64,000 nt of DNA, taken from assembly GCA_041686935.1 (NCBI GenBank), contig JAWLCW010000004.1, forward strand, positions 186,001-250,000, given 5' to 3'. The position numbers were made by a program, and so were the translations under genes. This DNA is from Mariniphaga sp041686935 (GTDB taxonomy: Bacteria > Bacteroidota > Bacteroidia > Bacteroidales > Prolixibacteraceae). Shown piece after piece: positions 16,914-26,612 of the stretch (positions are counted from its first letter, which is position 1; the number at the start of each line of letters is the position of its first letter). The notes under the pieces are model-generated. The model searched no databases. It was not told the DNA's origin and worked only from the letters and a program-made list of their open reading frames with translations.

Positions 16914-17831
16914 ATGAAAAAACCTAAAATTGTTGTGATTGGAAGCTCCAACACCGACATGGTAGTGAAAGTGCCGCATATTCCGGCTCCGGGGGAAACC
17001 ATTTTGGGAACGGATTTTATGACCATTTCCGGTGGAAAAGGAGCAAACCAGGCTGTGGCAGCAGCGCGGGCCGGCGCCGATGTCACTTTTATTGCATGCG
17101 TATCCGATGATTCATTTGGGAAACAGGCTTTGGAAAATTATCGGAAAGATGGAATAGATACTTCCTGCATAAAAGTTCAGCCGGGCACCCATACCGGAAT
17201 TGCACTGATTAACGTGGCCGAAGATGGCGAAAACAGCATTTCAGTGGCTCCGGGCGCCAACAGCTGGTTGTTCCCGGAAGATATTCATGGTTTTGAAGAT
17301 GCTTTCGATGGTGCAAAAGTGGTGCTGGCACAATTGGAAACTCCTATGGAAACAGTTGAGGCGGCTGCAGAAGTAGCTCATGCCAAAGGGATTCCGTTTA
17401 TTTTGAATCCGGCTCCCGGTGCACCGATTCCGGAAAGCTTGCTCAGCAAAGTCACCATCATTACGCCCAATGAAACCGAAGCGGCCATCATCACTTCCCG
17501 GAAAAATTTTTCAGAAAAAGATATTCCCCAATTGGCCAGCGAAATTTTCGAAAACGGAGGGACAACAGTTCTTCTCACTCTTGGCAGTAAAGGCGTTTAT
17601 TTAAAAACACCTGATTTTGAGGGAATGATTCCGGGATACTCGGTAAAGGCAGTGGATACCAGTGCTGCCGGCGATGTGTTTAACGGTGCCCTTGCTGCGG
17701 CATTAGCCGGAGAAATGGAATTTAAAAAGGCAGTTGATTTTGCACAGCGGGCTGCAGCCATCTCGGTTACCCGGATGGGTGCCCAGCCTTCGGCGCCTCA
17801 TTTTGATGAAATTCAGCAATACTATTTTTAA
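16914..17831 (+). CDS. rbsK: Ribokinase
   Basis: 305 residues from the ATG at 16914; a TTG at 16905 overlaps the permease stop and is less likely. PfkB family features: IVVIGSSNTDMVVKVPHIPAPGETILG and GGKGANQAVAAARAG near the N-terminus, NPAPGAPIPE in the middle, ITPNETEA, and the C-terminal DTSAAGDVFNGALAAAL containing the catalytic Asp of the anion hole. This Asn-Asp-Met-style N-terminus with GGKGANQA is specific for ribokinase among PfkB sugar kinases. It phosphorylates D-ribose to ribose 5-phosphate in the cytosol. Probably co-transcribed with the regulator and permease and perhaps with the exported enzymes that follow. Confidence 0.92.
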   Translation: MKKPKIVVIGSSNTDMVVKVPHIPAPGETILGTDFMTISGGKGANQAVAAARAGADVTFIACVSDDSFGKQALENYRKDGIDTSCIKVQPGTHTGIALINVAEDGENSISVAPGANSWLFPEDIHGFEDAFDGAKVVLAQLETPMETVEAAAEVAHAKGIPFILNPAPGAPIPESLLSKVTIITPNETEAAIITSRKNFSEKDIPQLASEIFENGGTTVLLTLGSKGVYLKTPDFEGMIPGYSVKAVDTSAAGDVFNGALAAALAGEMEFKKAVDFAQRAAAISVTRMGAQPSAPHFDEIQQYYF

Positions 17832-17852
17832 ATTTATCCAAAACTTTAAACC

Positions 17853-19310
17853 ATGAGAAACTATACGGTTTTATTACTTATCAACCTGTTTCTGTCTTTT
17901 TCATTTGTTTCCTGTGAACAGGCAAAAACAGAAAAATCTACCGAACCCATCCGCATTTATGACGAAAACCCGTTTTACTGGGAATACAAAGGGGAACCTG
18001 TTTTGCTGATCGGTGGTTCGAAAGAAGACAACCTGTTTAACCATCCGGAAGGTTTGGGAGAACACCTCGATATTTTAAAAGCAAGTGGCGGAAATTACAT
18101 CCGCAATACCATGAGCAGCCGCAATCCCGGCAATCCGTGGGCTTTTAAAAAACTCGATAACGGACTGTATGATTTGGAACAGTGGGACGAAGAATTCTGG
18201 AAGCGTTTTAAAAATTTGCTGGATTTATGTGAGGAGCGTGATATTATTGTGCAGATCGAAATATGGGACCCGTGGGATTATTTTAAAACCGAAGCGCCAC
18301 TCGGTTACGGTCCGGAAAATGTGGGGTGGGAGAGCTGTCCGTATAATCCTGTTTTGAACATAAATTATACTAATGAAGAATCGGGGCTTGCTACCGAAAT
18401 TGACTATTATTCCACCAACAATCCGACCGATCACGTTTTCTTTCACACGGTTCCGGTTTTAAAAGATATTCCGGTAGTTAGAAAATACCAGGAAAAGTTT
18501 GTGGAAAAAATACTTTCTGTCTCACTGGATTACCCGAATGTGTTGTATTGCATGAACAACGAAATTGGTGAACCTGCCGAGTGGGGCGAATACTGGGCAC
18601 AATTTATCCGCAAGATAGCAGATGGTGGCGGTAAGGAAGTTTTCCTGACCGATATGCGCCGGAATTCCAACTTTGAGTCGGAAGAACAGGTGAAATTACT
18701 GAATGACCGTAAAAATTACGATTTTTTTGAAATTTCGCAGAACAATGCCAACAACGACCAGCGACATTACGATTTGGCCCTGTCTATTCGCGAAAAGGTT
18801 GCAGATAATCCGAAACCGCTCAATAATGTAAAAATTTACGGTGGTACCATAGGCAGTTGGACAACCAGCGTTGAAGAAGGCACCCGCAGATTTTGGCGAA
18901 GCGCTTTTGCTGGCTGTGCTTCGGTTCGGTTTCATCGTGAGGGGCCGTCGGAACAATTTTTTGGTATTGGTTTAAGCGAACTGGCTCAGATTCATATTAA
19001 GAGTATGCGCATGTTTTCGGATGAATTCAATGTTTTTGAAAGTCAGCCGGCCAATCATTTATTATCTGATCGCGATCCGAATGAAGCATATTGTTTGGCC
19101 GTTTCAGGCAACCAGTATGCGGTTTATTTTACCGATGACGGTGAGGTCAGTCTCGATCTTTCAGGTGCAGAAGGGGAATTGAGCCTGACCTGGTTGAATA
19201 TCGCTGGCAACAGGTGGCTCGATGGTCCACCGTTAAACGGCGGAAATACAGTTTCACTAAAAACACCCGGAGGAAGACAATGGGTGGCATTAATTAAATC
19301 AGAATCTTAA
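17853..19310 (+). CDS. Exported TIM-barrel glycosidase-like protein, paralogue A
   Basis: 485 residues with a lipoprotein signal (FVSC near residue 20). The barrel begins NPFYWEYKGEPVLLIGGS and contains GGNYIRNTMS, DIIVQIEIWDPWD and VLYCMNNEIGEP; Glu237 in NNE sits where the acid/base Glu of clan GH-A enzymes lies. The C-terminal 80 residues (YAVYFTDDGEVSLDLS...GRQWVALI) resemble the beta-sandwich that ends DUF4038/GH140-like proteins. The strand expected to carry the second catalytic Glu instead reads NNVKIYGG. Two paralogues follow at 23642 and 27666. Family and substrate are unassigned; a retaining glycosidase is likely but unproven. Confidence 0.65.
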   Translation: MRNYTVLLLINLFLSFSFVSCEQAKTEKSTEPIRIYDENPFYWEYKGEPVLLIGGSKEDNLFNHPEGLGEHLDILKASGGNYIRNTMSSRNPGNPWAFKKLDNGLYDLEQWDEEFWKRFKNLLDLCEERDIIVQIEIWDPWDYFKTEAPLGYGPENVGWESCPYNPVLNINYTNEESGLATEIDYYSTNNPTDHVFFHTVPVLKDIPVVRKYQEKFVEKILSVSLDYPNVLYCMNNEIGEPAEWGEYWAQFIRKIADGGGKEVFLTDMRRNSNFESEEQVKLLNDRKNYDFFEISQNNANNDQRHYDLALSIREKVADNPKPLNNVKIYGGTIGSWTTSVEEGTRRFWRSAFAGCASVRFHREGPSEQFFGIGLSELAQIHIKSMRMFSDEFNVFESQPANHLLSDRDPNEAYCLAVSGNQYAVYFTDDGEVSLDLSGAEGELSLTWLNIAGNRWLDGPPLNGGNTVSLKTPGGRQWVALIKSES

Positions 19311-19321
19311 ATTCATTAATC

Positions 19322-20896
19322 ATGAAAACATTTGTATTTGCTGCATTTATTTATTCCATCATAGCCGGATGCAGCATCCGGGCAGGAGAAAAGGAAACCC
19401 GTCAATTTGCCGATGGCGAAATGGTAAAAATTTCAAAAAGTGATTTGCAGGACAAAATCAAAGGCGGCTGGGCTGGCCAGGTGATTGGATGCACTTACGG
19501 CGGGCCCACCGAATTTCAGTGGAACGGAACCATGATTGGCGACCACGTGCCCATTCCCTGGGACGAAACCCGCATGTTGTGGTATTATGAAAATTCACCG
19601 GGTTTGTACGACGATGTATATATGGATTTAACCTTTGTGGATGTATTTGAAAAACACGGACTGGATGCTCCCGATTCGCTTCATGCACTGGCTTTTGCAA
19701 GGGCTGAATATCCGCTCTGGCATGCCAATCAGGCAGCACGTTACAATATTCTGAACGGAATTATGCCTCCGGCCTCCGGCCACTGGAAAAACAATCCGCA
19801 TGCCGACGACATCGACTTTCAGATTGAAGCCGATTTTGCAGGACTGATGGCGCCGGGAATGCCAAATGGTGCTGCCGATATAGGTTGGCGAATTGGTCAC
19901 ATTATGAACTACGGCGACGGTGTTTACGGAGGAATTTACGTGGCTACCATGTATGCGCTGGCTTTTGTTAACAACGATATGGAATTTATCGTGGAAGAGG
20001 CGCTGAAAACCATTCCACCCCAAAGCGAATTTTACCAGTGCATTGCCGATGTCATTCAATGGTACAAACAAAATCCCGATGACTGGAAATCAGCCTGGTT
20101 TGAAGCTCAGAAAAAATGGACGTTCGACAAAGGTTGTCCTGACGGCGTTTTCCGTCCATTTAACATCGATGCCAAAATCAACGCAGCTTACATTGTTATC
20201 GGCCTGCTTTACGGGAAAGGTGATTTTGGAGCAACCGTTGATATCAGCACCCGCTGCGGGTACGATTCCGACTGCAATCCGGCCAACGCTGCCGGTATTT
20301 TGGGTACCATGATTGGTTATAGCAATATACCGGATTACTGGAAACAGGGAATCGATAAAGTGGAGGACATGAATTTCCAATATACTGAAATGTCGCTCAA
20401 CAAAGTGTATGACATCGGTCTTCGCCATGCATCGGAAATGATAAAACAAAACGGTGGTAGTGAAGAGGGCGAAAACTTCCTGATTCAATATCAGATACCA
20501 CAAACCGTTCCGCTGGAAGTAGGTTTTGAAGGACTTTTCCCGACTGAGCGAAGAAGAATTGGCAAGCAAATAACCAGGCAAAATCCTGAAATTACCTTTG
20601 AAATAGAAGGTTGTGGTTTTGTGGTTGGAGGACGGGCTGCCAAAGAAAATCAGTTGACTGAGGCTGTCCTTGAGCTGGATGTGTTCGTTGACGGCCAACT
20701 GTTTGAAACGGCAAAACTGCCCACCCAGTGGCTGGTTCGCCGGCATGAAGTAACCTGGAAGTACGACCTGCCGGAAGGCAAACATACCATCATTTTGAAA
20801 GCCCGAAACATTCCGGAAGGTTACCGGGTTGAAACCGGTGATTTGCTTGTTTATTCAACGAACGACCCTGGAACCAGGGTTTATTTTGAGCAATAG
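19322..20896 (+). CDS. Exported ADP-ribosylglycohydrolase-like protein
   Basis: 524 residues with a signal peptide (lipobox-like IAGC near residue 17). KIKGGWAGQVIGCTYGGPTEF opens an ADP-ribosylglycohydrolase (DraG) domain. YDDVYMDLTFVDV stands where family members have the first metal-binding Asp cluster, and CGYDSDCNPANAAGILG supplies the second. The C-terminal 110 residues form an extra beta-domain (VDGQLFETAKLP...GKHTIILKARN). DraG enzymes cleave N- or O-glycosidic bonds of ADP-ribose, but a secreted version beside ribokinase more likely frees ribose from ribosylated conjugates, as proposed for the related gene in Bacteroides ribose-utilisation loci. Confidence 0.8.
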   Translation: MKTFVFAAFIYSIIAGCSIRAGEKETRQFADGEMVKISKSDLQDKIKGGWAGQVIGCTYGGPTEFQWNGTMIGDHVPIPWDETRMLWYYENSPGLYDDVYMDLTFVDVFEKHGLDAPDSLHALAFARAEYPLWHANQAARYNILNGIMPPASGHWKNNPHADDIDFQIEADFAGLMAPGMPNGAADIGWRIGHIMNYGDGVYGGIYVATMYALAFVNNDMEFIVEEALKTIPPQSEFYQCIADVIQWYKQNPDDWKSAWFEAQKKWTFDKGCPDGVFRPFNIDAKINAAYIVIGLLYGKGDFGATVDISTRCGYDSDCNPANAAGILGTMIGYSNIPDYWKQGIDKVEDMNFQYTEMSLNKVYDIGLRHASEMIKQNGGSEEGENFLIQYQIPQTVPLEVGFEGLFPTERRRIGKQITRQNPEITFEIEGCGFVVGGRAAKENQLTEAVLELDVFVDGQLFETAKLPTQWLVRRHEVTWKYDLPEGKHTIILKARNIPEGYRVETGDLLVYSTNDPGTRVYFEQ

Positions 20897-21312
20897 TGAA
20901 TCAATGTAAATTCTAATAGGGAATAATGTTCCCGCAGATATCGCTGTTTTACGCAGAATATATCTAAAAACCAGCGTTTATCGGCAGGAGGCCTTAATTT
21001 ATTTTGAAGTTTCAGCAGACAAAGAATGTATGGTAATTTCAGTTTTTACACCGTGGCTTCAGCCCGGTGAACAGAAGCAGCTCAAAGCAATAAGGCTTCA
21101 GCCATTAAAGGGATTAAATGCTAAAGCCGCAAAAGAAACTGAGAAAGTAAATCACCGGGCTTTCCAAGGGAATCCCTTAGGGAGAAGCGCCGGTGAAAAA
21201 AGGATGAATGCTTTTTACCGCATTTTAAAAACGTTGAATTTGTCGTACACCTTAAAAGATAATTAGTGTTTGAAAAACAATATTTTTACAAATACAATAA
21301 ATTGAATGAATT
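20897..21312. repeat. Intergenic region with REP-like nested palindromes
   Basis: No convincing gene. A 10-base perfect inverted repeat (AGCCCGGTGA at 21061-21070, its complement at 21152-21161) encloses GGCTTCAGCC- and GCTAAAGCC-type repeats. A further stem AAGGGA-A-TCCCTT lies just beyond, near 21167-21180. A short open frame at 21030-21266 runs through these repeats and looks non-coding. This is the only long gap in the cluster and could separate transcripts or stabilise the upstream mRNA. Confidence 0.55.
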
Positions 21313-22296
21313 ATGAGAAACTTAATCGTTTTAACCTTTTTACTTTTTACGGTTTTCGCCGGTACTGCACAGGTGAAAATTATTTTCGACACCGATTTTG
21401 GCGGTGATGCCGACGACCTGGGCGCGCTGGTCATGCTGCATAATTTGCAAAATGCCGGAGAATGTGAATTGCTGGGCATTGCAAGCTGGTCAACCGAGCA
21501 GTTTGTGATTCCGGCCATGGATGCAGTGAACCGGTTTTATGGAAACCCGGAAATTCCCATGGGTGTCCGCTCGAAGGAATCGCATTTTCAGGACTGGAAC
21601 TACAACAAACCGATAGCCGACAATTTACCACACGAACTTTCAAACGACGACGTTCCGAAGGCTCTGGACCTTTACCGGAAAATCCTTTCGGAGCAGCCCG
21701 ACCAAAGCGTTACCATTGTAACGGTTGGTCCGCTCAAAAACATCATGGATTTAATTCAGTCAAAACCCGGCACATATTCGGATTTAGACGGAAAAAAACT
21801 GATTGAAAAAAAGGTAAAGGAGTTTGTGATTATGGGCGGCTTTTTTCCCGGTGGAGAAAACGAATGGAATTTTAACGGAAATATGCCGGGGGTTACGAAA
21901 TTTGTGCTCGAAAACCTCACTGTTCCGGTTGTTTTTTCAGGTGCTGAGGTTGGACTGAATATCAAAACCGGTGCTGTTTTTTCCAGGCTCGAAAAAAAAC
22001 ATCCGCTTTATTTGGGATGGCGGCATTTCAGCGAACATGCCCCGTGGATGAAAGAGTATTACATAGGTGATTTTCTGGATAATGCCTCCTATGATCAGAC
22101 TGCAGTATTGTATTCCGTCAGATCCGGTTTAGGCGAATACTGGGAAAAAGTGGACAACGGCTATTGCGTGGCCAAAGAAAACGGCGACAATTACTGGGTT
22201 GAGGGCGATAAATACAATCACGCCTACCTGGTATTGAAAAAGAAGCCGGAGGAAATGGCCAGGCTGATTGAATCCATTATGTTGAATCAGTTTTAA
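21313..22296 (+). CDS. Exported nucleoside hydrolase (IUNH family)
   Basis: 327 residues with a Sec signal (ending GTAQ near residue 20). FDTDFGGDADD (Asp26, Asp28, Asp34, Asp35) is the calcium-binding DTDxGxDxDD motif of inosine-uridine nucleoside hydrolases. TIVTVGPLKNIMDL and VIMGGFFPGG are further family elements. The family hydrolyses the N-ribosidic bond of nucleosides to base and ribose. Export is notable because classical enzymes are cytosolic; the secreted version fits scavenging of ribose outside the inner membrane. First gene after the long gap, followed 11 bases later by a DUF1593 gene. Confidence 0.85.
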   Translation: MRNLIVLTFLLFTVFAGTAQVKIIFDTDFGGDADDLGALVMLHNLQNAGECELLGIASWSTEQFVIPAMDAVNRFYGNPEIPMGVRSKESHFQDWNYNKPIADNLPHELSNDDVPKALDLYRKILSEQPDQSVTIVTVGPLKNIMDLIQSKPGTYSDLDGKKLIEKKVKEFVIMGGFFPGGENEWNFNGNMPGVTKFVLENLTVPVVFSGAEVGLNIKTGAVFSRLEKKHPLYLGWRHFSEHAPWMKEYYIGDFLDNASYDQTAVLYSVRSGLGEYWEKVDNGYCVAKENGDNYWVEGDKYNHAYLVLKKKPEEMARLIESIMLNQF

Positions 22297-22306
22297 TACG
22301 ACAAAA

Positions 22307-23608
22307 ATGAAATTATCAATTTTATTCCGGCTTAAATTCATTTTGCTGTTTACAGCAATTATAACTTGTGCTGTTTCTATTGGCAATGAAACCGGTAAAC
22401 CTGCCGTCATCATAACTCAGGATGGAGAAGTCGATGACAGGAGCTCTTTTGTACGATTTCTGCTTTACACACCGGATATGGATTTAAGGGGTATTGTTGC
22501 AACAAACTCCAAATGGCAAAAGAACGGACACGGCCTGGAATGGATTTACGAAGCGTATGATTTGTATGACCAGGTACGGGAAAACCTTCTTCTGCATAAT
22601 CCGGATTATCCAAGTGTGGAATTTTTAAAATCAATCACAGTTTTGGGAAATGAAGATCCAAAACACCTGACTGGTGATGCTCCTTATGTTGATTCGGAGG
22701 GTTCCGAATTAATAGTAAAGGAACTCTTAAAAATTGAAAGCGATTTGTTACACATAAACTGCTGGGGCGGTGTAAATACAGTAGCTCATGCACTTTGGAA
22801 ATTCAGGGAAAACCATCCTGCCGAATACAAAAAGAACATTCCAAAGGTTCGGGTAATTGCCATCGATTTTCAGGATGAAGCCGGGAACTGGATTGTTAAT
22901 AATATGCCGGAAGTCCGGATTATCAGAAACAATGCGTTTCACATGACCTGGAATTACCACGATAAAGAACCTTTAAAACACAACCCATATCCGAATCTGA
23001 TGAGTGAAAAATGGCTTTCCGAACACGTAAAAGAGAATCATGGGCCGCTTGGTGCATGGTATCCGCAAAGGAACATCAGCGAGGGAGATACGCCCGCTTT
23101 TTTAAACTTTGTTGATAACGGACTTAATACGTATAAAGACTATTCAGCCGGAGGTTGGGGCGGTCGTTACCAATCGGTGAGGGGTAATTACTGGAGTGAT
23201 GCAACCGATGACAACAATATGCAAAAAACGCTTTGGAGATGGATTCCTGCCGTTCAAAATGATTTTGAAGCCCGTATGGACTGGTGTGTCAAATCATACA
23301 AAGAGGCCAATCATCCGCCGGAAATTGAGGAAGTAACTGTTCCTGAAACCGTGAAACCGGGTCAGAAAGTGGAGTTAAAAGCAACGGCTTCCGACCCCGA
23401 CGGAAATGCAGTTTATTACTGGTGGTGGCATTATCCCGATCCCTCCGGCATGAATAATCCCATTAAAATCGTTCACGAAACTTCAGACAATGCGCATTTT
23501 ACAGTACCTGAAAATTCGGATATGGATATTCATATTATTCTTGAAGTCAGCGATGACGGCTCTCCGGTTTTAAAAAGATATAAGCGGCTTATTTTTAAAG
23601 TGAAATAA
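22307..23608 (+). CDS. Exported DUF1593 nucleoside-hydrolase-like protein, copy 1
   Basis: 433 residues with a signal peptide (residues 1-24). Residues 25-330 form a DUF1593 domain, a nucleoside-hydrolase-like fold: VIITQDGEVDDRSSFVRFLLY carries Asp residues in the place of the DTDxGxDD metal motif, and SEGSELIVKEL and HINCWGGVNT are family blocks. The C-terminal 100 residues (EVTVPETVKPGQKVELKATASDPDG...) form an immunoglobulin-like beta-sandwich. Members are sometimes annotated as cellulose-binding because of a founder protein; catalysis is unproven. It lies between a nucleoside hydrolase and TIM-barrel paralogue B. Confidence 0.8.
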   Translation: MKLSILFRLKFILLFTAIITCAVSIGNETGKPAVIITQDGEVDDRSSFVRFLLYTPDMDLRGIVATNSKWQKNGHGLEWIYEAYDLYDQVRENLLLHNPDYPSVEFLKSITVLGNEDPKHLTGDAPYVDSEGSELIVKELLKIESDLLHINCWGGVNTVAHALWKFRENHPAEYKKNIPKVRVIAIDFQDEAGNWIVNNMPEVRIIRNNAFHMTWNYHDKEPLKHNPYPNLMSEKWLSEHVKENHGPLGAWYPQRNISEGDTPAFLNFVDNGLNTYKDYSAGGWGGRYQSVRGNYWSDATDDNNMQKTLWRWIPAVQNDFEARMDWCVKSYKEANHPPEIEEVTVPETVKPGQKVELKATASDPDGNAVYYWWWHYPDPSGMNNPIKIVHETSDNAHFTVPENSDMDIHIILEVSDDGSPVLKRYKRLIFKVK

Positions 23609-23641
23609 AAAATGACTCATTCAATTATGTATAAAGAAACA

Positions 23642-25099
23642 ATGAGCAAAATTTTTCTGGTTTTATTGGTAATTGGTTTTGGCCTGGCGTGTAAAAACAG
23701 TGGGCAGGCACAAAAATCTGAACTTGAATATATTGCTGTTTCTAAAGAAAATCCGTTTTACTGGCAATATAAAGGTAACCCGGTCATGCTGCTTGGCGGA
23801 AGCTGGCAGGACAATCTTTTCAATCATCCTGTGGGATTGGAAGAACATCTGGATAAGTTGTTATTGGTTGGAGGCAATTATGTGCGCAATACCATGAGTC
23901 ACCGGAATGCAGGTAATGTGTTTGCCTTTGTTCGTGATGAACAGGGACTTTTTGATCTTAACCGGTTTAATGATGAATACTGGTGGCGGTTCGAAAATTT
24001 TCTCGATTTGTGTTATCAGCGCGATATCATCGTTCAAATCGAAATATGGGACCCGTGGGATCATTATGAAGATCACCAGTCGTTTGGCGGTTGGTCGCAT
24101 CACCCTTTCAATCCACTGAACAACTCCAATTACACTGCATTGGAAAGTGGCCTGCCGGAGACGGTAAATTATCCACCCCGTGGTGAACCCACTGAACATC
24201 CGTTTTTTCGCGCCGTACCAGCCCTGAACCACAACAAGCCGGTACTGAATTTTCAGCAGGCCTATTTGGATAAATTGCTTTCGATAGCGTTGCAGTACCC
24301 GAATGTTTTGTATTGCATCAATAACGAAAGCGGCGAAATGATTGAATGGAGCGACTACTGGGCAGGCTATGTTCATGAGGCGGCAAAAAAAGCTGGTGTA
24401 AAAGTACACATAACCGAAATGCGCCGGAATGAAGATGTGCGGGCCGCCGATCATCGCCGGGTTTTTGATTTTCCGGAACGCTACACTTTTCTCGATATTT
24501 CGCAGAACAATGCCTGGTCGGGGCTCGGACAGGGACATTACGACAATATCATGTATGTTCGCGATTACATTTCAAGTAATCCACGACCGGTTAACAACAT
24601 TAAAAACTACGGCGCTTCGCGGCACGGTGAAGATGAATCGGTCGCCAGATTTTGCAGGATGGTTTTTGCCGGTTGCGCCGGTGTGCGGTTCCACAGGCCA
24701 CACCCCATCGAAGATCCAAATCAAAAGGAAGCATCGTCTGATTTTGGCCTCGGGCTTAGTCCTTTGGCCCAGCAGGTCATTCAATCCATGCGGTGGGTAA
24801 TGGATGAAATTGAATTTGCCGCCACAAAACCACGCAACGATATGTTGTCTGAACGCGAAGAAAACGAAGCCTACCTTTTGGCCGAACCCGGCAAACAATA
24901 TGCGCTGTATTTTCCGAATGGCGGTGAAGTCAGCCTCGATTTAACTGGTACAACCGGGCACTGGGAAATCAGGTGGCGAAATGTATTGGACGGTTCTCTG
25001 TTGCCTGAAATTCAGGTTGAAGGAAACTCTGAAATTTCTGTTAAAACTCCGGGTTCGGGGCATTGGGTGGCAGTAATAAAACCAATTAAAACCAAATAA
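23642..25099 (+). CDS. Exported TIM-barrel glycosidase-like protein, paralogue B
   Basis: About 485 residues from the ATG at 23642, which yields a clean lipoprotein signal (GLAC near residue 17); in-frame ATGs at 23612 and 23627 would add ten and five residues. It shares with paralogue A the blocks NPFYWQYKGNPVMLLGGS, NLFNHPVGLEEHL, GGNYVRNTMSHRN, DIIVQIEIWDPWDH and VLYCINNESGEM (Glu229), and the C-terminal YALYFPNGGEVSLDL domain. The strand-seven equivalent reads NNIKNYGA, again without the usual Glu. Adjacent to DUF1593 genes on both sides; the downstream one starts within the stop codon (TAATG). Confidence 0.65.
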   Translation: MSKIFLVLLVIGFGLACKNSGQAQKSELEYIAVSKENPFYWQYKGNPVMLLGGSWQDNLFNHPVGLEEHLDKLLLVGGNYVRNTMSHRNAGNVFAFVRDEQGLFDLNRFNDEYWWRFENFLDLCYQRDIIVQIEIWDPWDHYEDHQSFGGWSHHPFNPLNNSNYTALESGLPETVNYPPRGEPTEHPFFRAVPALNHNKPVLNFQQAYLDKLLSIALQYPNVLYCINNESGEMIEWSDYWAGYVHEAAKKAGVKVHITEMRRNEDVRAADHRRVFDFPERYTFLDISQNNAWSGLGQGHYDNIMYVRDYISSNPRPVNNIKNYGASRHGEDESVARFCRMVFAGCAGVRFHRPHPIEDPNQKEASSDFGLGLSPLAQQVIQSMRWVMDEIEFAATKPRNDMLSEREENEAYLLAEPGKQYALYFPNGGEVSLDLTGTTGHWEIRWRNVLDGSLLPEIQVEGNSEISVKTPGSGHWVAVIKPIKTK

Positions 25100-26604
25100 T
25101 GATGAACAGAAAAATATATTCTAAAAAATCTTTTTCACCGTTAAAAATTATCATTTTTGCATTCACTTGTGTTTTTTTGTTTGCCTGTCAAACCGAAGCT
25201 CCGCAGGAAAAACCCCGTGTGGTAATTCTTACCGATATGACGCATGACGACGGCAACTCGTTTATCCGTTACCTTTATTACAGTTCGTATTTCGATTTGG
25301 AGGCTTTGATTATTACCAACCAGTTGCCCGACTTTGACTACAATGATGAAGGTCCGTGGAAAAAAGCCATGGGAATTTTGGAAGCCTATAAACAGGAACT
25401 GCCTCAGTTAAGAAAACATGATCCGCAATTGCCTGATTACGAAAAATTATTGGCTGTAACAAAGCAGGGCCGGGGCGCTATTCCTATCATCTGGCTTACC
25501 AATTCGCTTGAATTTAAGGGAAATATTGCCGACCGGTATGTGGAAAGCTCCTGGGATTCGGTATATTTTCACGACTGGATTGGCGACGGCCTGAATCCTC
25601 ATGGCGAGCCCAGGGATTCGGAAGGAAGTGAGTTTCTCGTTAAGGTTTTTGAAAAAGACGATGATCGTCCCATCTTTGTGCAGGCCTGGGGTGGCACCAT
25701 TACATTTGTTCAGGCTTTACACAGATACAGGCAAAAACATGGAGAGGAAAAGTTCCGTGAATTGCTCCCGAAAATTCATTTGTTCGGCATTCTGTTTCAG
25801 GACATTTCATTTGAGTTTTTTGCAGATTTCAAACTGATGCAGGAAAATACCTGCGCGGGTTTTGGCACTGCAATTCCAACTTACGGAGAAAAACCGGTTG
25901 AGCTGGGAACGGTGTTGTATGATAATGGTCATTTCTGGTACTATGTCTGGAGCAATGATCCGGATTATCAGAAACCGGTAACATCCAAAGATGTCAATGG
26001 TCACGGCCCGATGTCGGATATCTATGATGATGGCGGCGAAGGTGATACGCCATCGTTTCTGTACCTTTTAAGTTCGGTATTTGGCCTGAATGACCCCGAT
26101 GATCCAACGCAGGGTAGCTGGGGCAGCATGTTCAAACCCATGGGAAAAAGTTTTCCCGAAGATTATTACGCCACCTGCAATGTGGACCGCAATGAACTGG
26201 AAAGATGGGTTCCGGATGCAACCAACAGTTTTAAAAACAGGTTACTATGGTCGGTTAAAGAGCCCGGCGAAGTAAACCGCGAACCGGTGGCTGTTGTGAA
26301 TGGAGATAAGAGCAACCGCATTCTTACCATTCTGGCAAAATCCGGCGATAAAATCAAACTGGACGCCTCCAAATCGTTCGACCCCGATGGCGATGAAATC
26401 ACTTTTAACTGGTTCAGATATAAAGAGGCCGATTCATTTTCCGGCGAATTTGAAATCAATAACCCTAGCAGCGCTGTACAGTCGGTTACTGTTCCTTCGG
26501 GTCTTTCCGGTGAAGATATTCATTTGGTACTTGAAGTGCGTGATAACGGAACTCCAGACTTGGTGGCCTACCGCAGGGTAATAATCAAAAATTCAAACAA
26601 ATAA
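25099..26604 (+). CDS. Exported DUF1593 nucleoside-hydrolase-like protein, copy 2
   Basis: 501 residues; a lipoprotein (FLFAC near residue 31). ATGs at 25099 and 25102 are both possible. VVILTDMTHDDGNSFIRYLYY is the modified metal motif, and SEGSEFLVKVFEKDD and FVQAWGGTITFVQAL match copy 1. The C-terminal 110 residues hold a PKD/Ig-like domain (KLDASKSFDPDGDEITFNWF). It is about 70 residues longer than copy 1, with extra sequence in the central region. Start overlaps the previous stop by one base, indicating translational coupling. Confidence 0.8.
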   Translation: MMNRKIYSKKSFSPLKIIIFAFTCVFLFACQTEAPQEKPRVVILTDMTHDDGNSFIRYLYYSSYFDLEALIITNQLPDFDYNDEGPWKKAMGILEAYKQELPQLRKHDPQLPDYEKLLAVTKQGRGAIPIIWLTNSLEFKGNIADRYVESSWDSVYFHDWIGDGLNPHGEPRDSEGSEFLVKVFEKDDDRPIFVQAWGGTITFVQALHRYRQKHGEEKFRELLPKIHLFGILFQDISFEFFADFKLMQENTCAGFGTAIPTYGEKPVELGTVLYDNGHFWYYVWSNDPDYQKPVTSKDVNGHGPMSDIYDDGGEGDTPSFLYLLSSVFGLNDPDDPTQGSWGSMFKPMGKSFPEDYYATCNVDRNELERWVPDATNSFKNRLLWSVKEPGEVNREPVAVVNGDKSNRILTILAKSGDKIKLDASKSFDPDGDEITFNWFRYKEADSFSGEFEINNPSSAVQSVTVPSGLSGEDIHLVLEVRDNGTPDLVAYRRVIIKNSNK

Positions 26605-26612
26605 TTATAATA

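Noticed and set aside
21030..21266. Possible 78-residue protein in the gap after the DraG-like gene
   Set aside because: It runs through several inverted repeats, has no recognisable family and low-complexity composition.
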